Of a DNA stretch of 64,000 bases, positions 16,382 to 24,820 are shown piece after piece (within the stretch, counting starts at the first letter, position 1; each line of letters starts with the position of its first letter). The notes beneath the pieces are model-generated. The model saw only the letters and a list, made by a program, of their open reading frames with translations. It was not told the DNA's origin and searched no databases. The translations under genes and the position numbers were made by a program. The stretch covers positions 1 through 64,000 of the forward strand of contig CAJUPJ010000018.1 of assembly GCA_910588655.1 (NCBI GenBank). Direction: 5' to 3'. The DNA comes from an uncultured Lachnospiraceae bacterium. GTDB taxonomy: Bacteria > Bacillota > Clostridia > Lachnospirales > Lachnospiraceae.

Positions 16382-17792
16382 CAACACATCTTCCAGGGAA
16401 GCAAAAAACCAGACAGACAGTACAATACGCAAGTTTTTTGTAAATAATGCCGGCATGAAATTAATTTCAGTTATTATTGCAATAATTGTATGGGCTGTAA
16501 TTATAAATATAGATGACCCGTATAAAACAAGGTCTTTTACAGTTGAAGTTGAAACTATTAATGAAAATGCCCTGAATTCTGTTAATAAAGTATATGAAGT
16601 AATTGAGGGCAGTACAGCGGTTGTTAAGGTTAAAGGCAAAAAAAGTGTTGTAGACCGTCTTGGCGCTTCTGATATAAGGGCAACAGCAGACCTGGCAGAC
16701 CTTTCAGCAGTAAATGCTGTTGCAATACAGCCTTCACTTCGTAAAATACTATCTTCAGATGTATTCCTTGAGTGTACACAAGTACTCAGGGTATCACTTG
16801 AAAACAGGGAAAGCAAACAGGTCAAAGTAAATGTTATTGCAAGCGGGGAGCCAGCAGAAGGATATACCCTTGGCGAATGTACAGCCAAACCTAACATGAT
16901 TGAGGTAGCAGGGGGTGAATCTGCTGTAAGCCAGATTGCGTCTGTCAGGGTTTTCCTTAATGTAAACGGTGCTACAGAGGATTTTGCCAAGAAACTTGTG
17001 CCTGTTGCATATGATGAGGATGGTAATAAAGTTGAATCTTCAACCCTCTCTTTTAGTAACAGCATTATACGTGTGTTTGCACAGATACTTGAGGACAAGG
17101 CAGTACCTGTTAAAGTCAAAATTACAGGAGAACCTGCCAGTGGTTACGAATATGTAACTACGGACTGCCTGCCAGAAAAGGTTGAGATAGCAGGTACATC
17201 AAGAAGGCTTTCACGTATTTCTTCTGTAATTATACCTGTAGATATATCAGGAATGACAACAGCATCATCACAACTTGAACAGGATATTTATATATCAGAT
17301 TATCTTCCAGAAGGGATAACACCTGTTGCTGGCTTTGAAAATGTTTCAATAAGGATTACGCTTGAGCAGGTTATTAAAAAGAATATTGATATAAGTACAA
17401 GTTCCATAGGTTTTTCATCACTTGCTGATGGTTTGAAGGCTGAAATTACAGGTGATACAGACAGGGCAAGCCTGCTTGTGTCAGGAAGGGCTTCAGTCCT
17501 TAACAGTATAAACAGCACTAATATTAATGCATATGTAAACTGCAATGGTCTTGTAGAGGGTGTTTATACACTTCCTGTAATTATTAAAGATTTGGAAGAA
17601 TCATGTACAGTAATTGAAACAAGCAAGCTTAAAGTGCGTATATACAAGGAAGGCCAGCAAAATCCAGGTGTGGGGAGTGAAGAGTTTCCTGTAACACCAG
17701 CTTCTGCACCACCAGTGGCTGAAAGCACACCAGTGCCAGAAGAAGGGAGTAATGTTACAGGTACAGAAGCACCAGACATTGGTGGGGAGTAA
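16365..17792 (+). CDS. cdaR: CdaA regulatory protein CdaR, YbbR repeats
   Basis: 475 aa with one N-terminal membrane anchor (KLISVIIAIIVWAVI) and about four extracellular YbbR repeats. A Pro/Ser/Thr-rich tail of about 40 residues follows. It modulates CdaA from outside the membrane. The start is GTG at 16365, inside the end of cdaA, after GAGGGG. A factor-independent terminator follows at 17855. Confidence 0.9.
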   Translation: MKKENDNTSSREAKNQTDSTIRKFFVNNAGMKLISVIIAIIVWAVIINIDDPYKTRSFTVEVETINENALNSVNKVYEVIEGSTAVVKVKGKKSVVDRLGASDIRATADLADLSAVNAVAIQPSLRKILSSDVFLECTQVLRVSLENRESKQVKVNVIASGEPAEGYTLGECTAKPNMIEVAGGESAVSQIASVRVFLNVNGATEDFAKKLVPVAYDEDGNKVESSTLSFSNSIIRVFAQILEDKAVPVKVKITGEPASGYEYVTTDCLPEKVEIAGTSRRLSRISSVIIPVDISGMTTASSQLEQDIYISDYLPEGITPVAGFENVSIRITLEQVIKKNIDISTSSIGFSSLADGLKAEITGDTDRASLLVSGRASVLNSINSTNINAYVNCNGLVEGVYTLPVIIKDLEESCTVIETSKLKVRIYKEGQQNPGVGSEEFPVTPASAPPVAESTPVPEEGSNVTGTEAPDIGGE

Positions 17793-17854
17793 ATAAAAAA
17801 TCATATAAATTACTGGAGTGTATAGTTTTATAAAAAAATAGAAATATAATTTTT

Positions 17855-17890
17855 ACCAGGCAGGGCTTAATAAAGTCCTGTCTGGTTTTT
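17855..17890 (+). terminator. intrinsic terminator after cdaR
   Basis: ACCAGGCAGG pairs with CCTGTCTGGT (one G-U), followed by TTTTT. The rest of 17793-18101 is AT-rich. It holds the possible recombination site at 17991 but no gene. Confidence 0.85.
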
Positions 17891-17990
17891 GTGCATTTTT
17901 AAATTCTGTGGCATGGCTGCCTGTCATTATAACAAGTAAAGAAAATTACCTTTAGTTCTTATTCTATAAATATAAAATATTAACCATATG

Positions 17991-18016
17991 GCAAAACGAA
18001 GTGTACTACATTTTGA
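17991..18016. repeat. possible third recombinase site upstream of the serine recombinase
   Basis: GCAAAACGAAGT-GT-ACTACATTTTGA is a 26-bp dyad with 9 of 12 positions symmetric. Its minus-strand core AGTACACT is identical to the core of the right site at 19203-19228. The outer arms match less well than those of the two sites near 19 kb, so it may be a diverged site, a regulatory binding site or chance. Confidence 0.35.
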
Positions 18017-18101
18017 AAATGTAAATTACAAATATGCTAGTGCACATTGTTCCTGGTATGCCAGGAAGCCTTTAATATTTTTATTAACGGAGGAAATTAC
18101 A

Positions 18102-18764
18102 ATGAAAGAAACTTATGGATATGTGCGGGTATCAGCCACAGACCAAAATGAGGACAGGCAGTTAATTGCAATGTATGAAAAGAATGTGCCAGAGATTAAT
18201 ATTTATACTGACAAACAGTCTGGCAAAGATTTTAACCGTCCACAGTACAGCAATCTTTTAAAAAACATAAAGAAAGGGGATTTGCTTTACATATTAAGCA
18301 TAGACCGCCTTGGACGTAATTATGAAGAAATACAGGAACAATGGCGCAGGCTTACAAAGGAAATAGGAATTGATATATGTGTAATTGACATGCCGCTTTT
18401 AGACACAAGAAATGGCAAAGACCTTATGGGGACATTTATTGCAGACCTTGTATTACAGATTTTATCATTTGTTGCTGAATCAGAACATGGTAATATAAAA
18501 AAACGTCAGTGGCAGGGGATTATCGCAGCTAAAGAAAGAGGTGTCAGGTTTGGCAGACCAGAAGTAGTACTGCCAGATGAATTTCCTAAAATTATAATGG
18601 AATGGGAACGAAAGAAGATTACAACAGCAGAAGCAGTAAGAAAATGTAATACAAGCAGGTCAACATTTTACAGAAAAGTTCGTAAGTACAGGATAAAAAA
18701 TAATAAAATAGAACAAGAATATAACGACACCAAAAAGGAGCATATAATTAATAGGAATAGCTAA
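18102..18764 (+). CDS. Hin/resolvase-type serine recombinase
   Basis: 220 aa, the size of small DNA invertases and resolvases. YGYVRVSATDQNEDRQ holds the nucleophilic Ser (residue 11). LSIDRLGRN is the conserved Arg-rich motif. The C-terminal region ITTAEAVRKCNTSRSTFYRK is a helix-turn-helix of the resolvase type. The ATG follows CGGAGG, and upstream in-frame ATG codons lack a site. It stands alone about 270 bases before two hix-like inverted sites, which makes it the best candidate for inverting the segment between them. Confidence 0.88.
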   Translation: MKETYGYVRVSATDQNEDRQLIAMYEKNVPEINIYTDKQSGKDFNRPQYSNLLKNIKKGDLLYILSIDRLGRNYEEIQEQWRRLTKEIGIDICVIDMPLLDTRNGKDLMGTFIADLVLQILSFVAESEHGNIKKRQWQGIIAAKERGVRFGRPEVVLPDEFPKIIMEWERKKITTAEAVRKCNTSRSTFYRKVRKYRIKNNKIEQEYNDTKKEHIINRNS

Positions 18765-18913
18765 TGGACAGTATAAATAGAGTATTAAATACAATATATT
18801 TAATTTAAATTTAAAATTACAATTATATAATTTTGTTATATAGTATAAATTATAATAATAAAAATAAAGAATAAAGGTGTGTAATTGAAAAATATAATAA
18901 ATAAAAAACGTTT

Positions 18914-18965
18914 CCCATTAGTGTAATGCATAAATTATTACAGAATACACTGATGGGATTTTTTA
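18914..18965 (+). terminator. intrinsic terminator downstream of the serine recombinase
   Basis: CCCATTAGTGTA pairs with TACACTGATGGG (one G-U) around a 20-base loop and is followed by ATTTTTTATTT. It would end transcripts from the recombinase gene before the invertible segment. The 150 bases before it are AT-rich and hold no gene. Confidence 0.75.
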
Positions 18966-19034
18966 TTTCTGTAAATAAATTTTTGGTATTTGGTTGTATA
19001 AATACAAGAAGAAATATAGTAAAAAAATAAAACA

Positions 19035-19060
19035 ATGCCAAAAGGTGTACTTTTTGGCAC
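19035..19060 (-). repeat. left hix-like inverted site and minus-strand terminator
   Basis: Read on the minus strand this is GTGCCAAAAAGT-AC-ACCTTTTGGCAT, a dyad with 10 of 12 positions symmetric around an AC dinucleotide. On that strand the stem extends to 13 pairs and is followed by TTTATTTTTTT, an intrinsic terminator facing left. It shares CAAAAAGTACAC exactly, in opposite orientation, with the right site. Over the central 24 bases the two sites match at 19 positions. Confidence 0.7.
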
Positions 19061-19203
19061 TGTTTCTATGATTTTTAATTTTATCACAAAATAACAATAT
19101 GTCAATGGTTTTTTATGTAAAATCAAAAAAACGGATATATGTATGTAATAAAAAATTATATTATTATATATTTAAAAGAATAATAGTCTGTTTATATAGA
19201 TAA
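19060..19203. other. putative invertible promoter segment
   Basis: About 142 bp of AT-rich DNA between the two inverted sites, containing one good promoter on the minus strand and no gene. Recombination between inversely oriented sites would flip it and aim the promoter at the polysaccharide operon that begins at 19346. The orientation given here would be the OFF state. Confidence 0.6.
19078..19105 (-). promoter_or_regulatory. extended -10 promoter inside the invertible segment
   Basis: On the minus strand TTGACA (19105-19100) is followed by 16 bases and TAAAAT (19083-19078), preceded by TGA (extended -10). It now points left, straight into the left-site terminator, away from the operon. Confidence 0.7.
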
Positions 19204-19228
19204 TGTCAAAAAGTACACTATTTGATAT
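19203..19228 (+). repeat. right hix-like inverted site and plus-strand terminator
   Basis: ATGTCAAAAAGT-AC-ACTATTTGATAT, a dyad with 10 of 12 positions symmetric and the same asymmetric AC centre. On the plus strand GATAATGTCAAA pairs with TTTGATATTATC and a run TTTTTT follows, an intrinsic terminator facing the operon. A further half-site CAAAAAGTA lies at 19243-19251. Confidence 0.7.
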
Positions 19229-19345
19229 TATCTTTTTTATTTCAAAAAGTAAGATAGAAATATGTAAATTTGTTTTTTTGTATGCCATTTTCTGTAGTAT
19301 TAAGAGTCCTGGTTAGTAGTTTTACAGGGGAAAGAAGGAAAAGTT

Positions 19346-20416
19346 ATGCTGGAAACAAACCATAGTATATATAAAAATACAGAAGAAAGTAAATGTAATA
19401 AAGGACTTTCTTCTGGTGTTTTGTGCTGCCAGCAGCAAATTCTTATAAAAGAGCTTGCGGAATTATGGTTTCTGGATATTAAAAATATAATGAGGCCATC
19501 TTCTTATGCTATTTACCAGAGTTATGCCAATAAATATATACTTCCCTATATAGGAAATATCCAGGCAGATATGTTTAATGCAGATATCCTTTCTTCATTG
19601 CTTGGAAGCTATTGCAAAGGCAATGGAAAAGGGGGAGTGTTATCACAGTATACAGTGTATCTTTTGGAGAGCATGGTACGTTCCATGTTCCATTATGGTG
19701 TAAAGAAAAAGCTGGTACAGGAAATTTCATTTGGAAAAGCAGAATTTATAACTATAAAGAAAAAGGAAGCAGTACCTCTTTCTGAACTGGAAATACAACA
19801 GCTTCTATATGTAGCAGAAAAACAAGGCAAGGATATACAGTTACAGATTTCTATTCCTATTTATACAGGGGTTACATTATCAGAACTTTGTGGTCTTAAA
19901 TGGGAAGATATCAACCTGGAAACAGGAGAAATATATGTGCACAGAAACATGGTACGCATACAGCATAATATGCCGGCCAGTAATAGTACAGATAACCAGG
20001 ATGCGGCCACGGTACTTGCAGAATGTGAACTTCCAGAAAATATGTGCAGGAAATTTATAATACCAGAAAGGTTAGGCAGCTTGTTAAAGACAGAAGCATT
20101 TAACAGAAAACCGTTAGAAGGAAGTTATGTAGCAGAATTAGACAAGAAAGCTGGCAGGAAAAAGAGTGTTGCTATGCCTGGTGATGCGCCAGATGGCAGA
20201 ACATTACAATACCGTTTAAAAACCGCTGGAGAAAAAGCAGGAATTAAAGGACTGACATTTAAAACACTCAGGGATACATTTGCTGTACTGTGCCTCCAGG
20301 CAGGCGGTGACGTTTATAGCCTTGCATATGTGATGGGCAGTGGAATACCTGCAATGTGTGACAGGTATGGACAGTGGATGGTAAGGGATGATGGTTTTTT
20401 AAAAGGGATTGGATAG
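19346..20416 (+). CDS. tyrosine recombinase-like protein, catalytically degenerate, first gene of the polysaccharide operon
   Basis: 356 aa with an N-terminal SAM-like DNA-binding region and a phage-integrase C-terminal fold. Of the R-H-R-H-Y set, only the second Arg (in KTLRDTF, where H-x-x-R is expected) and the final Tyr (CDRYGQW) remain. The first Arg of TG-L-R-x-S-E is Thr (TGVTLSE), the His of H-x-x-R is Lys, and the LGH His is Ser. Strand exchange is therefore unlikely, and a DNA-binding or regulatory role at the operon head is more plausible. The ATG follows GGGGAAAGAAGGA. The next gene begins 35 bases later. Confidence 0.75.
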   Translation: MLETNHSIYKNTEESKCNKGLSSGVLCCQQQILIKELAELWFLDIKNIMRPSSYAIYQSYANKYILPYIGNIQADMFNADILSSLLGSYCKGNGKGGVLSQYTVYLLESMVRSMFHYGVKKKLVQEISFGKAEFITIKKKEAVPLSELEIQQLLYVAEKQGKDIQLQISIPIYTGVTLSELCGLKWEDINLETGEIYVHRNMVRIQHNMPASNSTDNQDAATVLAECELPENMCRKFIIPERLGSLLKTEAFNRKPLEGSYVAELDKKAGRKKSVAMPGDAPDGRTLQYRLKTAGEKAGIKGLTFKTLRDTFAVLCLQAGGDVYSLAYVMGSGIPAMCDRYGQWMVRDDGFLKGIG

Positions 20417-20451
20417 AGATGGAATAGATAGTTAAGTATAAGGAGATTGTT

Positions 20452-21252
20452 ATGTCAGATGGTAAATTGGCAAAACAGGAGATTATTTTAGGTAATAATA
20501 AAAGAATAACTATTTTAAATACGGTTATTGATGTTTTAAATATGCAGGAAACAGTTGCTTTAGTTGAAAAATATGTACAAAAAAAAGTACCACTTCATCT
20601 GGCAGGAGTTAATGCAGATAAGATAAACGAACTTAACCATAATAACAGGTTAAAACAAATTATTAATAGTTGTGGTGTTATTAATGCAGATGGAGCTTCT
20701 GTGGTTCTGGCAAGTAAATTTCTTAAGAAACCCCTTCCAGAAAGAGTAGCAGGAATTGATTTGATGCAGAATCTTATAGCTCTTAGTGAAAAAAAGGGAT
20801 ATAGCATATATTTATTAGGTGCTAAACAAGAAGTAGTACAGAAAACAGCCAAGGTTTTGCATAAACAGTATCCTGGATTAAATATTGCAGGTATACATAA
20901 TGGCTATTTCCAGAAAAATGACTGGCCACAGATTTCATCAGAATTAAAGAAAGCCAAACCAGATTTTATTTTTGTGGGCATTACTTCACCATTAAAAGAA
21001 TACCTTGTTGAATATTTGCAAAGAGATGGGAATAAAGGGGTCTTTATGGGTGTAGGCGGAAGTTTTGATGTTATTTCAGGTACTATACCAAGAGCACCAT
21101 TATGGGTACAAAAAATAAATTTTGAATGGCTTTTTAGAGTTATACAAGAGCCAAAAAGACTGTTTAAAAGATATTTTATTGGAAACTGTTTATTTATTAA
21201 ATCGGTCTTAAAAGAAAAGTTTAGCAAAAAGTTGGAACAGAGGTCATTATGA
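20452..21252 (+). CDS. WecG/TagA/CpsF family glycosyltransferase
   Basis: 266 aa, GT26 family. It transfers N-acetylmannosamine or a related UDP-sugar to undecaprenyl-PP-GlcNAc on the inner membrane face. Family marks: HLAGVNADKIN, NADGASVVLAS, RVAGIDLM, YLLGAKQEV, GVGGSFDVISG and a basic C-terminus. Since WecB is encoded two genes downstream, a ManNAc-type donor is likely. The first sugar-phosphate transferase (TagO/WecA-like) must be elsewhere. Confidence 0.85.
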   Translation: MSDGKLAKQEIILGNNKRITILNTVIDVLNMQETVALVEKYVQKKVPLHLAGVNADKINELNHNNRLKQIINSCGVINADGASVVLASKFLKKPLPERVAGIDLMQNLIALSEKKGYSIYLLGAKQEVVQKTAKVLHKQYPGLNIAGIHNGYFQKNDWPQISSELKKAKPDFIFVGITSPLKEYLVEYLQRDGNKGVFMGVGGSFDVISGTIPRAPLWVQKINFEWLFRVIQEPKRLFKRYFIGNCLFIKSVLKEKFSKKLEQRSL

Positions 21253-22304
21253 ATGTTTTAATGGTTGGAGTTGGCTCTAAAAGGGTTGGCGGAATGTGGA
21301 CAGTATCTGAGATGTATATAAATAATAAAGAATATAATAAAGAAGTAAATCTGGAATATATTCCAACATCAACTAATGGTTCAAAAGTAAAACGCCTAAT
21401 AGCTATGTTATGTGGATATTGCCAGATTTTATTCTGTCTGGCGGTGAGAAAGGTTGACCTGGTTCATATACATATGGCAGAAAAGGGTAGTACATTCAGA
21501 AAGGGAAAAGTTGCGAAATGGGGGAAAGCTGCCAATAAAAAAGTAATTATACATTTACATGCGGGGCCTTTTATGTCATGGTATCTTACCTTATCAAATA
21601 AAAAAAAGAAGAAAATAAGGAAAATATTTAGTTATGCAGACAAAGTATTTGTTTTAGGAGATTACTGGAAAGAAGAATTGTCAAATTTAATAGACAAAAA
21701 TAAAATTACAGTTGTATATAATGGGACAGAATGTCCAGAAAAAAACCAATATAACATAAGAGGAAAAAATATTGTTTACTTCGGTGTAATGAATAGGGAA
21801 AAAGGTATATATGACTTATTACAAGCTATAAAAAATATTAATGCAGAACTTGATAATGAAATAAAGGTTTTGCTTTGTGGAAATGATTTGACAGGAAATG
21901 TACAAGATATAATAGATAGAAATGGTTTATCAGAGCGTGTAAAGATGCTTGGATGGGTAGATAAGGCACAACGTATAAATATATTTAAAAATGCCATGAT
22001 AGATGTCCTTCCTTCATATTATGAAGGGTTAAGCATGACAGTAATAGAGGCTATGTCATATGGCATCCCTGTAATTACTACTAATATATCAACTATGCCA
22101 GAGCTTTTAGGGAAACAAGGTTATATGCATGAACCCGGAAATATAAAGGAACTTGGTAATTATATATGTAAACTTGCTAGTAATGCAGAAGATAGGATTA
22201 AAACCAGCCAGATTGAATATATAAGAGCAAGAAAATATTTTTCTGTGCAAAATTTTATTAATAAAACACTTTGTGAATATAAAATATTATTAAAAGAGGA
22301 ATAG
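21249..22304 (+). CDS. glycosyltransferase family 4
   Basis: 351 aa GT-B enzyme. The N-terminal GVGSKRVGGMW glycine-rich loop, the acceptor region HIHMAEKG and the donor-site motif PSYYEGLSMTVIEAMSYGIPVI (E-x7-E) are visible. It overlaps the previous gene by 4 bases (ATGA), indicating translational coupling. Retaining transfer of an unknown sugar on the cytoplasmic face. Confidence 0.82.
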   Translation: MNVLMVGVGSKRVGGMWTVSEMYINNKEYNKEVNLEYIPTSTNGSKVKRLIAMLCGYCQILFCLAVRKVDLVHIHMAEKGSTFRKGKVAKWGKAANKKVIIHLHAGPFMSWYLTLSNKKKKKIRKIFSYADKVFVLGDYWKEELSNLIDKNKITVVYNGTECPEKNQYNIRGKNIVYFGVMNREKGIYDLLQAIKNINAELDNEIKVLLCGNDLTGNVQDIIDRNGLSERVKMLGWVDKAQRINIFKNAMIDVLPSYYEGLSMTVIEAMSYGIPVITTNISTMPELLGKQGYMHEPGNIKELGNYICKLASNAEDRIKTSQIEYIRARKYFSVQNFINKTLCEYKILLKEE

Positions 22305-22306
22305 AC

Positions 22307-23422
22307 ATGAAAAAAGTTATGCTTGTTTTTGGCACAAGACCAGAAGCTATAAAAATGTGCCCTCTTGTGAATGAATTAAAAACACATAATACAATGAAAA
22401 CTCTGGTATGTGTTACAGGGCAGCACCGTCAGATGTTAGACCAGATATTAGATGCATTTAATGTCAGGCCAGATTATGATTTAGCTATTATGAAAGACTG
22501 CCAGACGTTATTTGATATTACAAATAGTATATTAGAGCAGATAAAAACTGTGTTAGAAAATGAAAAACCAGATGTTGTCCTTGTTCATGGTGATACATCC
22601 ACAACATTTGTAACAGCACTAGCATGTTTTTATTTACAAATTCCAGTTGGACATGTTGAAGCAGGATTACGTACATATAACATATGGTCTCCGTTTCCAG
22701 AGGAATTTAACCGTCAGGCTGTAAGTATTATAAGCCATTTTAATTTTGCACCAACAGAATATTCAAAAAATAATCTGTTGAGAGAGGGAAGAAAACCAGA
22801 AAGCATTTATGTTACTGGCAATACAGTTATAGATGCATTAAAAACTACTGTCAGGAATGATTATAACCATCCTTGCATTGAGTGGGCAAAAAACAGCCGT
22901 CTTATTATGATTACAGCACATAGAAGGGAAAATCTTGGCAAGTCTATGGAAAATATGTTCCGCGCAATACGTCATGTTATGGATGAACATCCAGATGTTA
23001 AAGCTATTTATCCAATTCATATGAATCCTGTAGTACGTAGTACAGCAGATAAGATTCTGGGAGGAGATGAAAGGATAAAAATTATTGAGCCACTAGATGT
23101 ATTAGATTTTCATAATTTTTTAAGCCGAAGTTATTTAATACTGACTGATTCAGGCGGAATACAAGAAGAAGCATCTGCTCTTGGTAAACCAGTCCTTGTT
23201 ATGCGTGATACCACAGAAAGGCCTGAAGGAGTTGATGCAGGTACATTAAGGCTGGTTGGTACAAAGGAAGAGGTTATATATAACAATTTTAAAAAGCTTC
23301 TGGATGACCCAGAGGAATATGCCAAAATGAGCAATGCAATTAATCCATATGGAGATGGCTTTGCAAGTAAAAAAATCGCAGATGTGCTTGAAGAGTGTAT
23401 AAATAAAGAGGTAACTGTATAA
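22307..23422 (+). CDS. wecB: UDP-N-acetylglucosamine 2-epimerase (or WbpI-like epimerase)
   Basis: Non-hydrolysing UDP-GlcNAc 2-epimerase, 371 aa: FGTRPEAIKM at the N-terminus, QHRQMLDQ, HGDTSTTF, HVEAGLRT, PEEFNRQ and DSGGIQEEA in order. It makes UDP-ManNAc, or in a WbpI-like role UDP-ManNAc3NAcA from the diamino-uronic acid. The dehydrogenase, oxidase and aminotransferase further on leave both roles open. Confidence 0.9.
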   Translation: MKKVMLVFGTRPEAIKMCPLVNELKTHNTMKTLVCVTGQHRQMLDQILDAFNVRPDYDLAIMKDCQTLFDITNSILEQIKTVLENEKPDVVLVHGDTSTTFVTALACFYLQIPVGHVEAGLRTYNIWSPFPEEFNRQAVSIISHFNFAPTEYSKNNLLREGRKPESIYVTGNTVIDALKTTVRNDYNHPCIEWAKNSRLIMITAHRRENLGKSMENMFRAIRHVMDEHPDVKAIYPIHMNPVVRSTADKILGGDERIKIIEPLDVLDFHNFLSRSYLILTDSGGIQEEASALGKPVLVMRDTTERPEGVDAGTLRLVGTKEEVIYNNFKKLLDDPEEYAKMSNAINPYGDGFASKKIADVLEECINKEVTV

Positions 23423-24801
23423 TGGAGTGGTTAATTTGGTCTTTATATGGAATGTTATTTGCATTAGGTGCATTATTTCCAGAAAAAAATAGTTTAATAT
23501 CACTTATTATTGTATGTTTTAATTTAGTAATTTTATTTGTAGATAGAAATAAGCAGGATATTGTTCTTTTTTCGTCTTTTGTACTTGGTAGTGAAGCAAT
23601 AGCGATTATAAACATGGCAGTTTATTGTGTATTTTCAGAAAAAGGTATTGTACGTTTTAATAAAATAAAAAGTTATCAGTTTTTTGCAATATTAGTTTTA
23701 ACTGGTAATTCCATTATATGTTCTTTTATATATAATACTTTCTGGAATTGTGTATTTTATATTATATATTTATTAATACTGGCAATTACTGCTATATCTG
23801 TGTACCAGAAAATAGAAAAAAGGCGTCTGTTGGAAATAACAAAGAAATTTGTAATTATAGAACTGTTAGCCACATTATGTATTATTCTAAGAATACATTC
23901 AATTATACCAGGAGATGCATTTTATGGGACTATGGGAAATGCCCACTTTTTTGGGAACTGGCTTATTATTGTAATATTTGTATTAATATATACTAATAGT
24001 AATTCTTCACAAGTAAATTTATATAAACAGACAAAAGAAAATATTTTTTATTTTATTATGCTGCTTTTAATGCTGTATCTTTCTGATTCTAAAACATTAA
24101 TTTTAGTAATGGCATTAAGTGCTGTTATATATTTTATAATATCAAGATTTGTTTCAGACAGCAAAAGAATATTGGTTTTCTTGTTAACATTATGTACTGG
24201 CATGTTTTGTTTTATTGGAATAATTTATATTCCAGAAGTTAGAAATCACCTAAAAGGTTTAAATAAATATATAGATTTATATGTATACACTGATGGATGG
24301 AATCCAAAATTTGAATATTTCCGGGGGACATTATTTGACTCTTTAAAAGGATTAAGATTATTGGCTGGTTATGGTTTCGGGCAGTATGGAAGCCGGGTTG
24401 CAAATGCATTTGCTTATAGCGAAATGTGGCGTGCGGATAATTTTATAAATAATTTTATATCTTCTATATTTAATCCTCATTTTGTACCACAGTTTGCCCA
24501 ATATGTTTCTATGTATACAGAAGAGTTTGTATCTGGAATAAGATGGCGTAGTGCAATATTAAGTTATCCTTTTAGTTCACTTATTGCTTTAATTGGAGAA
24601 ACAGGAATTATAGGTGTAATTCTATTCTCTAATTTTATAAACAAACTTGCAAGAAATTCTGTTAGCAAAATTATAATATTTTATTTTGCAGTAGCATGTA
24701 TTTTTGATATATATTTTGATAATTACCAGTGTATTGGAATAGTAATTTTATATATTTTAAATACATATAAGGAAGATGGTTATATATCACAAAAATATTG
24801 A
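23422..24801 (+). CDS. O-antigen ligase/polymerase-like membrane protein (Wzy)
   Basis: 459 aa with about ten to eleven hydrophobic spans and one larger loop (residues about 275-385) rich in aromatic residues, the pattern of Wzy polymerases and O-antigen ligases. Sequence in this family is poorly conserved, so the call rests on topology and position between glycosyltransferases and Wzx. It overlaps wecB by one base. Confidence 0.65.
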   Translation: MEWLIWSLYGMLFALGALFPEKNSLISLIIVCFNLVILFVDRNKQDIVLFSSFVLGSEAIAIINMAVYCVFSEKGIVRFNKIKSYQFFAILVLTGNSIICSFIYNTFWNCVFYIIYLLILAITAISVYQKIEKRRLLEITKKFVIIELLATLCIILRIHSIIPGDAFYGTMGNAHFFGNWLIIVIFVLIYTNSNSSQVNLYKQTKENIFYFIMLLLMLYLSDSKTLILVMALSAVIYFIISRFVSDSKRILVFLLTLCTGMFCFIGIIYIPEVRNHLKGLNKYIDLYVYTDGWNPKFEYFRGTLFDSLKGLRLLAGYGFGQYGSRVANAFAYSEMWRADNFINNFISSIFNPHFVPQFAQYVSMYTEEFVSGIRWRSAILSYPFSSLIALIGETGIIGVILFSNFINKLARNSVSKIIIFYFAVACIFDIYFDNYQCIGIVILYILNTYKEDGYISQKY

Positions 24802-24820
24802 TTAAAAAACGGAGATTAAA

